Assembly (NCBI GenBank): GCA_036250195.1
Contig: JAVHZZ010000008.1
Coordinates: 9,414,434-9,478,433, forward strand
DNA length: 64,000 nucleotides
Source: Mixophyes australis
Taxonomy: Eukaryota; Chordata; Amphibia; Anura; Limnodynastidae
Direction: 5' to 3'
Part shown: piece by piece, positions 22,599-34,558 of the stretch
Layout: the number at the start of each line of letters is the position of its first letter
Numbering within the stretch: the stretch's first letter is position 1
Program-made: the position numbers and the translations under genes
Notes under the pieces: generated by a model
What the model was told of the DNA's origin: nothing
The model's database searches: none
The model's input: only the letters and a program-made list of their open reading frames with translations

Positions 22599-22783
22599 CA
22601 GGGGTGGGCAAGCTCAGTCCTCAAGGGCTACCAACAGTTCATGTTTTTAGGATTTCTGTCTGTAGAAACAGCTGGGATAATTACTGATCCAGCCAAATAG
22701 ATTAACTCAGCTGTGCATGATTAAAGAAATCCTAAAAACATGAACTGGTGGTAGCCCTTGAGGACTGAGTTTGCCCACCCCTG
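22599..22783. mobile_element. hAT MITE, 185 bp
   Basis: The termini CAGGGGTGGGCAAGCTCAGT and ACTGAGTTTGCCCACCCCTG are long inverted repeats continuing through CATGTTTTTAGGATTTC. A perfect 8-bp duplication CTCTAGTG lies at 22591-22598 and 22784-22791. It is nearly a hairpin from end to end and non-coding. Confidence 0.95.
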
Positions 22784-22791
22784 CTCTAGTG

Positions 22792-23440
22792 CCTCGAAAC
22801 TTAATTGGACGTTATTATTCAAGAGCATAAAAGTAAGTCATGAAAACAAAAATTTATAGCATTATTGGACCTATTTCAAATTGTTGACGTGGGTTTCATT
22901 ATGTAAAATGGATTAAAAAAATAAAATTTGCAGTTACTATTGTTTTTTCTCTCCCTTTAATGTTCATGGTTGGGGTGAGATGTATTTTATTAAATATTTA
23001 ATAATGCCCGAGCTGCCTAATCCTGGGTTGTGGAGGAGCCATGTGTGCACAAATGGTGCCATGATGTCTTTCCAAACTGCCAAGTCACATTCTGGGAATA
23101 TTGTGTAATCCCCCAGCATATTAAAACGAAGGTAAATGTTACTGTTCCTCTTGGCTGCCCAAAATCACGCCGCTGAATGCGAGATGAGCTTCCTGCCAGT
23201 ATTTGAAGTACCTCTATATTTATCCCAAAGTAGAAAAGAACTTGGGAACGGTTTTAATTTTTCAGCAATAAACACCAAATTCAACCACCCAGAAGAAGCG
23301 CGATTTATAGTTTATATAAAGGCGGTTTCCATGGGAGAGTAGTTGAGCAAATGATCCTGTTAGTGAGCAAATTAGAAAATTATCCTGTCCTATGTGTGCT
23401 ACATTTATAGTATAAATAGGTGCTTATCCATTATCATCTT
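22792..23440. other. Unassigned stretch
   Basis: Nothing recognisable. The ORF at 23136-23342 is short and unsupported. Confidence 0.5.
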
Positions 23441-23760
23441 AAAGCAGCAATCCCGTGAAGTAAACAGGTGTTTGTTTGTTTTTAAATAAATCACTGTGGC
23501 AGGCAATGAGAAGAATGTTGCTATTTATCATTCTCCCTTGTTTTTTTTCTTCAGGCTGCTATTAATGATTTATGATTCTGAACTTCCATGGCAACCACAG
23601 TCACGTGGCACATGGCGTAGTGAGCAGAGAGGCTTTGGAACACCCCTCTGAGCTCTGTCTGCACAGTGACATCCTCCTTCTCCCCCCTCTGCCATCACAT
23701 GACATGCTGAGAGCTGTGAGCCTGTGTCTGTGTCAATCCGTCTGTTGCTAACCAGTTAGC
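23441..23760 (+). repeat. Dispersed repeat J, copy 1
   Basis: It matches 30099-30370 over about 300 bp with indels: AAAGCAGCAATCCC, CTTCAGGCTGCTATTAATG, CCATGGCAACCACAGTCAC, GAGGCTTTGGAACACCCCTC, GACATCCTCCTTCT. The type of element is not evident: no inverted termini, no A-rich tail. Non-coding. Confidence 0.75.
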
Positions 23761-25108
23761 TGTTGAAATGGAAATAATGATGCATAGGAGGATAGCTAAA
23801 AAAATGACTATAGGCCGAATGCTTAAAAGGTATTTAACTTGCTATTTAAAGAATAAAAAAAATCTTTGCGTGATTGTAGCGACATAGTAAAATTATGCAC
23901 AGGGTGGCTTGGATGGGGTGTAAATAATCTTTCTGCCTCCATTATCTCCCAGATGTGCTCATTCAGAGGATCAGTCCTTTTCCTCTGACAAGACGTACAA
24001 AGACGGGGAAGCTTCTCCTGTAAACGTTAGCACCTGTGACCCTGCGTGCATGGGGGCATATTGTCTGCAATTACAGGGAAACTGCAGCTGAAGCAGAGTC
24101 TTCTGCGGCTCATAGATTTTACAATTTCCATACTTAGAAAGAATTTCAGTTTCTCACTTCCTGGACTGGAATGTATTTAAAACCACTGAACCACTTGTTA
24201 AAATTCATTCTCCCATCTGGTGATAGCTGCGTTATAGACCAGATGATGCGGGGGTCATTCACAGTGATAATAATAATCAATAATCATACTCACCAGCTAT
24301 TTGGGAGGGGAGGGGGGGTGCTGCCATGTGATTTGCATAATCATGGCCCCGCCTCCGCTGTGCTATGCCAGGATTTGCGCTCTTGCGCTGGGGAGGAGCA
24401 TGATGACACTAATCGCGTCATAAAAACCCCTGACCTATCTGCTTCACTAGGGATGCGGCAGGATCCGGGAGGCCGAGGGCTCTTCTGTGAGACTAGGAAG
24501 ACTCCCTGAAATTCTGGAGTATTACGGACTTTTGAGTCCACCAATATGTTGGCTTTGCAGGTCCATGTGATTATTGACTGAGCCATGGGGGAACTGACTG
24601 GTTCATCATTGAAGTATCATCTTAATGGTGGGCCATGTGTGCGCCGGGTTTTCCAGGACAGTCCTATCCAAAATCTGTACCTGACAATACTTATTTGGCC
24701 ATAATTTGAACTCCTGATTAATCCTTTAACTGGACAAGTTGAAATAAGTACCTATAACTGTTTTTCCTTATTTGAAACCTAAAATGAAAGATAGGGTGGA
24801 TAATTTGGCCTTAGAACACCTCAGCTCACAGTGGTGTCTTAGTTTTTATATGCAAAATTCTAGGAGCAATTTTTAACTTTGATGATGGCGCAGAGCATTG
24901 TCAGAATGTTAATACTACGGAGGCGTTAACACGTATATATAGAGGGGAGCAACCTGTGCACCTATGCTCCAGAAAATGACTGGAGGACACATTTTAAAGA
25001 ATGAATAGTTTAATCATTACTAATTAATGCAATGCCAGAAGAAACTCTATTATTGAGAAAGTATCCACGGGCACGTTCTAAACCTGCTCTCAAAATCTAT
25101 GGCTCTTG
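23761..25108. other. Unassigned stretch
   Basis: 24460-24560 carries CCGGGAGGCCGAGGGCTC and CTCCCTGAAATTCTGGAG, reminiscent of the short hAT element but too eroded to call. No gene recognised. Confidence 0.5.
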
Positions 25109-25299
25109 GGGGCATATTCAATTCTTGGCATTATAGCCAAAAATCTCGCAGCGCGCACTATTAATGTTATTATGGTAGTTTTCACACTGGATTTCAGCTC
25201 GCGGCTCAGGGAGCTGCGAGCTGAAATCCAGCTTACTATTACCGTAATAACGGTAATAGTTTTAACGCCGCGGGGAAACTAAAGAATTGAATATGCCCC
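25109..25299. mobile_element. Harbinger-like MITE, 191 bp
   Basis: The termini GGGGCATATTCAATTCTT and AAGAATTGAATATGCCCC are perfect inverted repeats, with a 3-bp duplication TTG at 25106-25108 and 25300-25302. The centre folds on GATTTCAGCTCG and CGAGCTGAAATC. The TIR core GGGGCATATTCAATT relates it to the larger element at 13868-14731. Confidence 0.9.
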
Positions 25300-25513
25300 T
25301 TGCAGTCTGCTATATACAAAGGCGCAACATAAACTAAGCAAAATAAATCACTATTAACATTTAACAATATAGTAGTCTGATTAGTCAAATTACCCAGTTT
25401 TTTTTTTAGAGAGAATGAGAAGGATATGAAAAAAATAAAATAATTATGTGCCCCTTATTGTAATTCAGTTTCATATAAATTATTTTATGGCAGAAAAAGA
25501 AATAAAAGTCAAC

Positions 25514-25515
<2 letters not shown>

Positions 25516-25557
<42 letters not shown>

Positions 25558-25571
25558 TATATATATTTATA

Positions 25572-25622
<51 letters not shown>
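25516..25622. repeat. (TA)n microsatellite
   Basis: An almost pure TA alternation of about 105 bp, interrupted by a few TTA steps near 25553-25580. Confidence 0.98.
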
Positions 25623-25628
<6 letters not shown>

Positions 25629-27145
25629 ACATTTTTACATCTTGAATAAAATAACGTGTAAAATTATGTATGAACATTTTTTTATTTAACAACGTTATAC
25701 ATTGTATTTTTTTATTGATTTGTTTTCAATTAAATACATTTTTCCTTTATTCATGTAAGTCAGAAACTTTAAGAGCTGCAACGGACACACGAGTTCTTGA
25801 GCATTTTGTGGAAACATTGTCTCCTGTGGGCAGGTTGACTAATGATCCATGATTTATACACTGTGGGGCACTGAAACCAGCATTCATTATATAGGAGTTT
25901 TTATGCTTACGGAATGTTACACGAAAAAAAAAAAACGAATGCTTGAGCATACGTCTTCATTTTTTAAAACTTCTGAAGTCAATACGTCTTTCACTTTAAC
26001 TACCATTCATTCACGGGGGTTAAACCAGAAGTCATACATTTACTATGTGGTTTAAATAGGACCGCAACTTTTCAAAATACTCTGGTTTCACACATGAAGG
26101 GAAAGCTCCTAGTGTTATATAATGGGGTCCCAGAAACTTGTTTCTCTGATTTTAGAAAATCGAATCATAGGCAGAAACCTTACTCAAAGTAAATACATTT
26201 CCTGGAATAACATATTATTATTATTATTATTTATTTATATTTTTTTATTTTTTTTATTAACAAAGTAAGAAAAATGCAAAATATAAATAAAATAAAATAA
26301 ACTGCAAAGTCTAAAAGGAAAACATTATAGCATAAGCATCCTCCGATAAGTGAATCCCAAAATTCTCCTTCTCACATAAAATAAATAAATAACAGCATAA
26401 ATAGTAAGAGGAAAGTAGCAACTAAGATTGTAATATTGGCAGAAGATACATTGTCTACATTGAATGTATGTTTTCATTTTACAGTCAGATAATATGTGGC
26501 GCGTTCATTATTTGATTATAATCATGTTTAGCAAGTCCATGGTTTGTTTTCGTAAGCGATTGAAGCTAAGCTAATGTAAGTTTGTGTAACAGTGGTTTTC
26601 AACTTTTTTTGGCCGGGAACCCAAATTATGTCTGGGAATCAGCTTCGGGACAATTTTTAAAGTAATAACATATTTCCGTTTAATTACTGCTGGCTTCAAG
26701 TTAAGCATTTTGCTTTATACAAAAAAAAAAAAATTGTACCTTTTAGGAAATTAGTTACTTTTTCATTGCTAATTATTTTATTAATTTGCAGTACACAAAG
26801 GTTTTACAAATAGATCATGATGAGCAGGCACCTGGAACGGGACCTACTATTTGGGTTGAAACTCCCATGTTAATGGGACATTTGTATGGCTGTATATTCC
26901 AAGATTTCCCTGAGATGAACCGGTAACAAATTGATTAGCCATATTCTCATTCCATTTCTTTTAAAAAAATTACGCATGTCCCAATGGTGACTTTCAGAAC
27001 CTCTCTTTTAAAAGACCAGTGGAACCTTAATTATACGTTCCAGTGAATGGAAGTAGGAATATAGATGGTTCAAAAGCATAATGAATTACGTTGCATGTTA
27101 TGGTTACCAGCAGGTGACTGTGTTAAGTGTTCTACAATGGCAAAA
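25623..27145. other. Unassigned AT-rich stretch
   Basis: An (ATT)n/T-rich tract at 26213-26260 may be an eroded retrotransposon tail. No gene or named repeat otherwise. Confidence 0.5.
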
Positions 27146-27811
27146 GCTAGGAACACATTAATACAGGTATCGTGCAGATCACACCATTCACGACCGTGGG
27201 TTAGGTATTTCAAGAGTGTGTAGACTGCCACAATCATATCTTATCTTAACAAAACACATCATATCTGTTGATTTGGTTGTATAAACATCCTAAAAATCGT
27301 TATCAATGATGGAACGATGTCGGGCAAATGTTGCAGTGTGTACGCAGCACAGTGGCTCAGTGGTTAGCACTTCTGCCTCACAGCACTGGGGTCATGAGTT
27401 TGATTCCCAACCATGGCCTTATCTGTGAGAAGTTTATATGTTCTCTCCGTGTTTGCATGGGTTTCCTCTGGGTGCTCCAGTTTCCTCCCACACTCCAAAA
27501 ACATACTGGTAGGTTAATTGGCTGCTATCAAAATTGACCCCACTCTGTCTGTCTCCGTCTGTCTGTGTGTGTATATTAGGGAATCTAGACTGTAAACTCC
27601 AACGGGGCAGGGACTGATGTGAGTGAGTTCTCTGTACAGCGCTGCGGAATTAGTGGCGCTATATAAATAAATGGTGATGATAAATACGCACTCGCGACCA
27701 GCAGTGTAGGCAGATATCTGTAGAGTGTACAGAGTCACGAATGGGCATGCTCATCGGGACTTTCAACCAAAAATTGCGTCTGAAGTAAGATTGCATAGGT
27801 GTTTACCCAGC
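27146..27811 (-). mobile_element. TTAA-flanked element H, copy 3, split by a SINE
   Basis: It starts GCTAGGAACACATTAA, ends GGTGTTTACCCAGC and is followed by TTAA (27812-27815). Relative to 16951-17338 it is inverted: ACATCATATCTGTTGATTTG and CGATGTCGGGCAAATG are complements of blocks there. It is interrupted by the SINE at 27347-27684. Confidence 0.78.
27347..27684 (+). mobile_element. tRNA-type SINE nested in element H
   Basis: Full head, body and tail. A 6-bp duplication TACGCA lies at 27341-27346 and 27685-27690. Comparison with the uninterrupted H copy (17130-17165, on the other strand) confirms the empty site: ...GCAGTGTG-TACGCA-CTCGCGACCAGCAGTG. This gives exact element boundaries. 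Confidence 0.96.
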
Positions 27812-27829
27812 TTAATTCATGGTTTATGT

Positions 27830-28155
27830 CTTAGTCTTTCACTGTCCTCCCATATTCCAACCGTACTGCGCCACGGATAGCTGCGCAGAAATGCCAGTCG
27901 CCAAAGACTGCTTTATTATTGGTGTATAACGCTGCTGTCTTACAATAGTCACATGCACTTTACCCACCAATATCTACAATTGTTATTCTGCTACCTTATG
28001 TATCATGTGCCCTCCACACCTGTTAGATTGTAAGCTCATGTGGTCAGGGCTATTTTTAACTTCTGTTTCATACCATTGTACAAAATTTGTGTCATGATCC
28101 CTTCAATGTACAGTGCTGTGTAACATATCAGCGCTGTATAAATAAACAGTAATAA
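27830..28155 (+). mobile_element. LINE-tail-like fragment
   Basis: GATTGTAAGCTCATGTGGTC, CAGTGCTGTGTAACATATCA and GCGCTGTATAAATAAACAG follow the tail layout of the LINE fragments near 40.7 and 50.2 kb, ending in a short AGTAATAAT run. No RT-coding part is readable upstream. Confidence 0.55.
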
Positions 28156-28887
28156 TGTTATATACAAAAAGGCACAAAACACTCTGTTTTGACAAAAAAC
28201 AAACACCAAAAACGTGTGTATTGTTTCCGATGTACTGAGTGTACAGTGTAACTGGATTAGATCTAGAACTACCATTCATTTGTATCCTCTGCAGATATTG
28301 CAGACAGCAGGCGCTCTGGTCCTTGCATCTCGCCGGAGCGCACTGACAGAAGATCTCCTTCTTTCCAGCCGCCCCTCTCAGACCAGACACCCTGACACTT
28401 GTATAAACATCCCCCGACCCGCTCCAGATGGTCCGCTGTCCTCCTGCCCCTCTCACCCTGGACAATATGGCCCTTGTATGGAGATCTTATGTCGCGTCAG
28501 ACGCTCTAGAAAATAATAAGCGTGCTGCCATCACTCAGGAAACGTATTAAGTAGCTGATGTGTCCGACAGGCAGTAAGTGCACTTAACTCTGACAGCAAA
28601 TGTCAAATATTTATTGTGAACACAATTAGGAAAGTTAGATCAGAAAGTGCGCACGCCGTTATTGGGGAACAGGTGCAGGCCGGGCTGGGTGGGATTCTGA
28701 AGCTTGTGGTTATTACAGACCACATCTGTGTGTGACATAGAGCGCAGTGTCTGTGGATCGGAGAGGCTGAAAGCAGCAATGTGTCTATCACAACTGAAGC
28801 CAGTCCAGACCCAGTTTTATCTGTACACTTCACAAGCCACTAGTATGAGCTAGTATGGGCCATAACCTACTAGGAGATGTAGTTATT
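28156..28887. other. Unassigned stretch with an open 100-codon ORF
   Basis: The plus-strand ORF 28214-28516 has an acceptor-like TATCCTCTGCAG ending near 28296 and continues to a stop, but no family is recognisable and there is no other support. I do not call a gene. Confidence 0.4.
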
Positions 28888-29922
28888 GTAGAGGCCAGAG
28901 GCTACTGCGTATTGACTATAGAGGCCAGAATTTAATAAGTATATAGAGGCCGGAACTTACTAACTATAAACTATAGAAGCCACAATTTAATAACTATATA
29001 GAGGCCGGAACTTACTAACTATAAACTATAGAAGCCACAATTTAAAAACTATAAACTATAGAGGCCAGTACTTAATAAATATAAACTATAGAGGACAGAA
29101 CTTAATAGCAATAAACTATAGAGGCCAGAACTTAATAACTATATAGGCCAGAACCTAATAACTATATAGAGGCCAGAACTTAATAACTACAGACTATATA
29201 GAGGCCAGAACTTAAAAACAATTAACTATATAAGCCAGAACTTAATAACTATAAAATATAGAGGCAAGAACTTAATAACTATAAAATATAAAGGACAGAA
29301 CTTAATAACTATAAACTATAGAGGCAAAAACTTAATAACTATAAAATATAGAGGACAGAACTTAATAACTATAAACTATAGAGGCCAGAACTTAATAACT
29401 ATAAACTATAGAGGCAAGAACTTAATAACTATAAACTATAGAGGCCAGAACTTAATAACTATAAACTATAGAGGCCAGAACTTAATAACTATAAACTATA
29501 GAGGCAAGAACTTAATAACTATAACATATAGAGGACAGAACTTAATAACTATAAACTATAGATGCCAGAACTTAATAACTATAAACTATAGAGGTCAGAA
29601 CTTAATAACTATAAACTATAGATGCCAGAACTTAATAACTATAAACTATAGAGGTCAGAACATAATAACTATAAACTATAGAGGCCAGAACTTAATAACT
29701 ATAAACTATAGAGGACAGAACTTAACTATAAACTATAGAGGCCAGAACTTAATAACTATAAACTATAGAGGTCAGAACTTAATAACTATAAACTATAGAG
29801 AACAGAACTTAACTATAAACTATAGAGGCCAGAACTTAATAACTACAGACTATATAGGCCAGAACCTACTATGTATCGACTGTAGGCTTCAGAACTTACT
29901 TTGTATCAACTATAGAGGCTAA
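28888..29922. repeat. Tandem array, 30-bp unit, about 34 copies
   Basis: The unit is ATAAACTATAGAGGCCAGAA followed by CTTAATAACT, with near-perfect 30-bp periodicity from about 29250 to 29720. Edge units are eroded or shortened. Variants GAGGAC, GAGGCA, GATGCC and GAGGTC occur at the same place. AT-rich, with stops in all frames on the plus strand. Confidence 0.96.
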
Positions 29923-29939
29923 GTCAGCAAGGTCCTCCA

Positions 29940-30085
29940 TCCTTTAAATTGACCCTAGTATCTGTCTGTGTGTGTCTATGTTAGGGAATTTAGACTGTAA
30001 GCTCCAATGGGGCAGGGACTGATGTGAGTTCTCTGTACAGCGCTGTGGAATTAGTGGCACTATATAAATAACTGATGATGATGAT
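29940..30085 (+). mobile_element. tRNA-type SINE, 5'-truncated
   Basis: Only the 3' part is present, from AAATTGACCCTAGTATCTG to the tail CACTATATAAATAACTGATG plus (ATG)n. It abuts the 30-bp array. Confidence 0.88.
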
Positions 30086-30098
30086 TAAGTTGAATGTC

Positions 30099-30370
30099 CT
30101 TAAAGCAGCAATGCCATGATTTTTACAGGAATCACTGTGGCAATCTATAAGAAGACTGGAGGTATTTTTTAAACTTTCCCTCTTTTTTCTCTTCAGGTTG
30201 ACATTACTGATTTATAATTCTGGACCACCATGACAACCACAGTCACATGGCGCATGATGTAGTGATCAGGGAGGCTTTGGAACCCCCCTCTGAACTCTGT
30301 CTGCATTGTAACATCCTCCTTCTACCCCCTCTGCATCATATGAGCCTGTGTCTGTGTAGCAGACTGACCG
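30099..30370 (+). repeat. Dispersed repeat J, copy 2
   Basis: Partner of 23441-23760: AAAGCAGCAATGCC, CTCTTCAGGTTGACATTACT, CCATGACAACCACAGTCACA, GAGGCTTTGGAACCCCCCTC. It lies directly after the SINE tail. The divergence between the two copies suggests an old family. Confidence 0.75.
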
Positions 30371-30944
30371 TGTCAAAGCTTCAATATAATGAATCAACCA
30401 ACCGGTTTCCTAACAAGTGCAGCACTAGATCGGGCTGGTCTCTCCAGGTGTTGTCAAACTACAAGCACCAGGCAGGGTATGCTGGGACTTGTAGTTTCAC
30501 AGCACTCGGAGAGCCACAGGCTGTCCAGGCTTGCCATAGATGATAGATGCGGCCTCTCAGTTCATCACTATTAAGCAGCAATTTGAGTGGGAATAATTGA
30601 CTCTGATTTATGCATTTTTTTATTCATTTTTATATCTGCACATTTTTCCCACCTGTAGAAGAGTTCATTCTCTTCCTCATAAATAAAGCATTGGAAAGTA
30701 GAGCTGCGGATTCCTCTCCCCAGCCAATATATACAGTGATATCTGATACCTGTGTATACAGTTTAAAGATCAGCGTGAGCCATGACTCCTACTGTAGCCG
30801 AAGAATGGATGGAAATTGCAGACATATGCCAATACCGCAGACATTCCTCTTATATCTTTAGTTAAAATAATGAATTCAGATGATGTATCTCATTGATTTC
30901 ATAGCTAAATGCTATATCATTTTTTTTTTACTGTTCACCAAGGG
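30371..30944. other. Unassigned stretch
   Basis: 30448-30500 has a partial inverted repeat (TGTCAAACTACAAGCACCAG against GGGACTTGTAGTTTCACAGC), as in frog foldback repeats. No gene recognised. Confidence 0.45.
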
Positions 30945-31275
30945 CCTCATTTAGAGTTGGACGTAAAGTCAGTTTCAGGAGCATCTTGCACATTTCCTCT
31001 GACGCGCATGCGCAGTAAGCAACAGTTCCCTGCAGTTCCGGCTGCTTTTCAGACGCAGCGTACACTTGCAACAGCTTGCGTCTCAGTACGAGGGAAAGGG
31101 CGGAACACAGAGTTATGTGGGTGTGGCCATGAATAATTTAAATACTATGGGCGTCTATCCGCAAAAACTACCCTGGTCGGACCAAGACGCAGGCGGAGCA
31201 CACGTCAAAACAAGACTGAAAAAGTGCGGCAGGAACCAGGTGGCGCAAGTAGTTAGCTAGCTGCGGGAACTGGTC
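30945..31275. mobile_element. CpG-containing repeat starting GGGCCTCATTTAGAG
   Basis: The GGGCCTCATTTAGAGTTGGA start resembles the termini of families F and G (GGGCCTGATTCATTA). The interior has CGCGCATGCGCAGTAAGC and other CpGs. The right terminus is not clear. Non-coding in my reading. Confidence 0.4.
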
Positions 31276-31817
31276 GACCAATTAAATATGTAGAAATATA
31301 AAGCTCAAAAGTTGGAATAGAAAAATCTTAAATCTGATAAAATATATAAAACTGGAAAAGAGATGTAGTAAATAACAGACAAAAGCAAAAAACAGCATAA
31401 AACAGTGGAAATAGTCTATTGTAAGGAATGTGAATCACTTGAAAAAATATATCTAAGCTCTTATAATCTTATAATGTAACTTCTAGCAACACATTTTTGT
31501 TAAAGTTTTTTGTATAACAAAATCTCCTGACATCTTTCTTTTAACAAAATGAACAAAATGCTCTGTAAGACTCTTTGCTGATTGGTGTATTATATATATT
31601 ATATATTTATATATATATATATGTATGTATAATAAAAATATATTTTTGGGAATACTATTAATAATCCAACAGTTATTTTATTTGCCCTATTTACCCTATA
31701 ACATTACTTTCTCCACTAAAGATAAGTCTCAGTAGTAGGTAATAAAATAGTGAAATTTGTACAAATTACTTTAATCACCAACCAGCTGGATTCAATTACA
31801 GTTCAGTCATAGATGAT
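31276..31817. other. Unassigned AT-rich stretch with (TA)n
   Basis: A TA-rich microsatellite lies at 31589-31628. Nothing else recognised. Confidence 0.55.
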
Positions 31818-32092
31818 TATTATTTATTATTTATATAATGGCAATCATATTACGCAGTGCTGTATAGAGAATATTAGTCATTCATGTCAGTCCCTGTCCC
31901 ATTGGAGCTTACAATCTAAATTCCCCTCCACATACACACAGACTAAGGTCAACTAACCCACCACTATATGTCGAGTGTGAGAGGAAGCTGGAGAACCAGG
32001 AGGGAACCCAGGCGAACATGAAGAGAATTGAACTCATGACACCAGCGCTGAGAGGCAGCAATGCTAACCACTGTGCCACCCTGCTGCCCAGT
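31818..32092 (-). mobile_element. tRNA-type SINE, old diverged copy
   Basis: Read on the minus strand, GGCAGCAGGGTGGCACAGTG and GAGTTCAATTC (box-like) lead to CCTGGTTCTCCAGCTTCCTC and the tail ACGCAGTGCTGTATAGAGAA on the plus strand. It is clearly more diverged than the other copies and lacks some body segments. Confidence 0.8.
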
Positions 32093-33511
32093 TGACAGCA
32101 AGATCATTAAAGGGGAACTCCGCTGTCTTCCAGGCAGAGTTGTTTATTTCCAGTGACCTTAGATATGACAAAAGATGCTCTACGTAGACACAATTGTATT
32201 CAATAGATAAACCTAAGATTATCCATTGACATAGCTGGGGCAGGGCCAAACGCAGGATTTGTAGAGAGGGGTTTCCATACCACACCGCCAGTGGGCGTGG
32301 CCAGCATGTTTCGGGGCGTGGCTATAATTTTAGACAGTACTTGGCTGCTCTCCAACTCTTCCTATCCCCATCATATACACGGGCAATGCTGCGTGCACCT
32401 CTGTTAGGGGCACACAGCTCTCCCTTTTTGTGCAGAGCCGTGTGAAGCCGGACATACCTCCCAACTGTCCCTACAATCAGGACGAAGTCCTGATTGAGTT
32501 TGTCAGAACAGGCTGGGAATGGGGGTTTCCATGCACTAGGAAACTCCCCCTCGGTTTGCCGATGCTGGGTAGTTAACATAAATAACCAGCTGACTAAAGT
32601 GACTGACTGTGTGTTCCCATTAAATGCTATTGATTTATAAACTATCATTTCAGGAATATGAATAAAACTGGTTGGACCCCTACAAATGTACAATGCAGAA
32701 CATGTACAATACTTTGGATTAAATTGGTTGATTTGATGAAACATTGTTGCCAAGCTGAACAACACCGGCTTTGTAACCAATATTAATTTCTGTTTGGCAA
32801 AGGGCCACTTTCATTATTCTAGCCTTACGTCCCATCCCAGGAACTGACATTGAGCTCAATGTTAAGGCTTCAATGCTCCGACTTCCATGAACTTTCATTT
32901 CCCCACAAGATAGACCGACAATGCTGAACTTGATGAAGTTACAATGTTACTTATAAACTTAGATAGCAAATACCAGCTGTGCTTTCCTGTATCTCACAGA
33001 TTGGCCGGGTGCTAGACCCCTAATATAATCAGTATTTGCATTTTCAGGCAGTTAGATCCCAACACACTACAAGATCATCGTTAATATGGCTGATTGCACT
33101 TTACACTCAATATAACAAAGTCTACAGCTCGTGCTATAGTCTCTGAAACGACCAAGTGTACAAGATAAGGATGCAACAAGATACCAGTATGTTATGTTAC
33201 CTAACAGGACCATTAGGACTACCAAGGAAGGTAAACAGCTCATTCTTATTCAAACAATAGGTAGGTTATGAAGCTTTCTAGGATGAACCAAATTAAATCT
33301 ATTAACCGTGGGACGAAGAATTCAAAATTACAAGGGGGATTCAGTTTCCTGTGATGTGCCCCAGAGTGACCTTGGAACTGTTGTGAAGGCTCCCCGCGGC
33401 GATAGAGACTTGCGCTGGAAAATCAGCAATGTTGGGATACTGTAGGACCCAGAAATTTGCATAGAGGTGTCCGTTGGCACATGGAAGGGAATCGAGTCAC
33501 CCCTTCTGAGA
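32093..33511. other. Unassigned stretch with a CCTCCCAA-type fragment
   Basis: 32451-32530 starts ACATACCTCCCAACTGTCCC and is a fragment of the CCTCCCAA-type family. The 152-codon minus-strand ORF 32322-32780 crosses this repeat and has no domain; I reject it as a gene. Confidence 0.5.
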
Positions 33512-33822
33512 ATGGTTAGCACTTCTGCCTTACAGCGCTGTGATCAATTCCCGACCGTGGCCTTATCTGTGTGCAGTTTGTATGTTCTCCCCGTGTTTGC
33601 GTGGGTTTCCTCCGGGTGCTCCGGTTTTCTACCACACTCCAAAAACATACTGGTAGGTTAATTGGCTGCTATCAAATTAACCCTAGTCTCTCTCGGTCTG
33701 TGTGTGTGTATGTTAGGGAATTTAGACTGTAAGCCCCAATGGGGCAGGGACTGATGTGAGTGTGTTCTCTGTACAGCGCTGCGGAATTAGTGGCGCTATA
33801 TAAATTAATGGTGATGGAGATG
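33512..33822 (+). mobile_element. tRNA-type SINE, head slightly truncated
   Basis: It starts inside the head (ATGGTTAGCACTTCTGCC), retains a B-box-like GATCAATTCCCGAC and the complete body, and ends GCGCTATATAAATTAATGG with a short TGATGG tail. Confidence 0.9.
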
Positions 33823-33945
33823 ATGTGTTTGAAATCGTGATATATTTTCAAGGTTAATATGTTTTAATAAATGGGTTATAAGCTTTTTTTTGCAAAGCTA
33901 TTTGTAGAGCTCATTTATTCGATTTGCATTGAGATACAAAGTTAG

Positions 33946-34558
33946 TCTAGGTACACACTGGCCCGATGATTGCACAACAAATCTCCAATCTGCCGATATC
34001 TGAACGTTTGGTCAGATATAGTGTGAGTGTGTATAGTGACACGATGATCTAAAGTCGTCCCAAAGTGCCGATCGTCGTTTCATTTGGTTGGTCGTACTGT
34101 TTAATATTTTCCAACCAATCACCGACTGATCAATGCAGTGTGTATACACTCATGCTCATGATCTCTATAGAGATTGCAGAGTCGGGCTCTTTTCAGCCGA
34201 TGCTAGCGATGAATGTCCCAGTGAATAAATGTAGAGAGTGCTGTAGAAAGAATAATTCATTTGTTCGTTCTGAGACAAAATGTTTCGTTTCAAAATCACA
34301 GAAGCTAACGAGATTCGTTAGGACATGTGAATAGCTATAACATGGCGTTGTTATCAGTGTGACAATGTGACAGTAGTGAATGAATGAATATTGTGCTGTC
34401 ATTCTCTGAAGACTAGAGGACCAGATGAAGAGCACAGATCTGTAGGTAAATCGTGTCAGTGTGTATGGATGAATCGCCAGACTGATCGGACCTTCAGTCG
34501 TAGGTACAATCGTTTGAGATAAAATGTCAGTTGGAAAATTCTTCAGTGTGCACCGAAC
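33946..34558. mobile_element. TTAA-type element I, old copy
   Basis: It shares GTGACACGATG, CATTTGGTTGGTCGTAC and CGTTTAATATTTTC-like blocks with 37938-38356 and 63752-64000. The termini TCTAGGTACACACT and TCAGTGTGCACCGAAC are degenerate forms of GCTGGGTACACACT and its complement. An extra segment near 34195-34430 may be a separate insertion. Confidence 0.65.

Noticed and set aside
22036..22611. 191-codon minus-strand ORF with a repeated peptide
   Set aside because: It is open because the array unit is 63 bp, a multiple of three; the plus strand is open too. No start context, domain or splice evidence.
28214..28516. 100-codon ORF following an acceptor-like TCCTCTGCAG
   Set aside because: No recognisable family, no upstream exon and no clear polyadenylation signal; left as unassigned.
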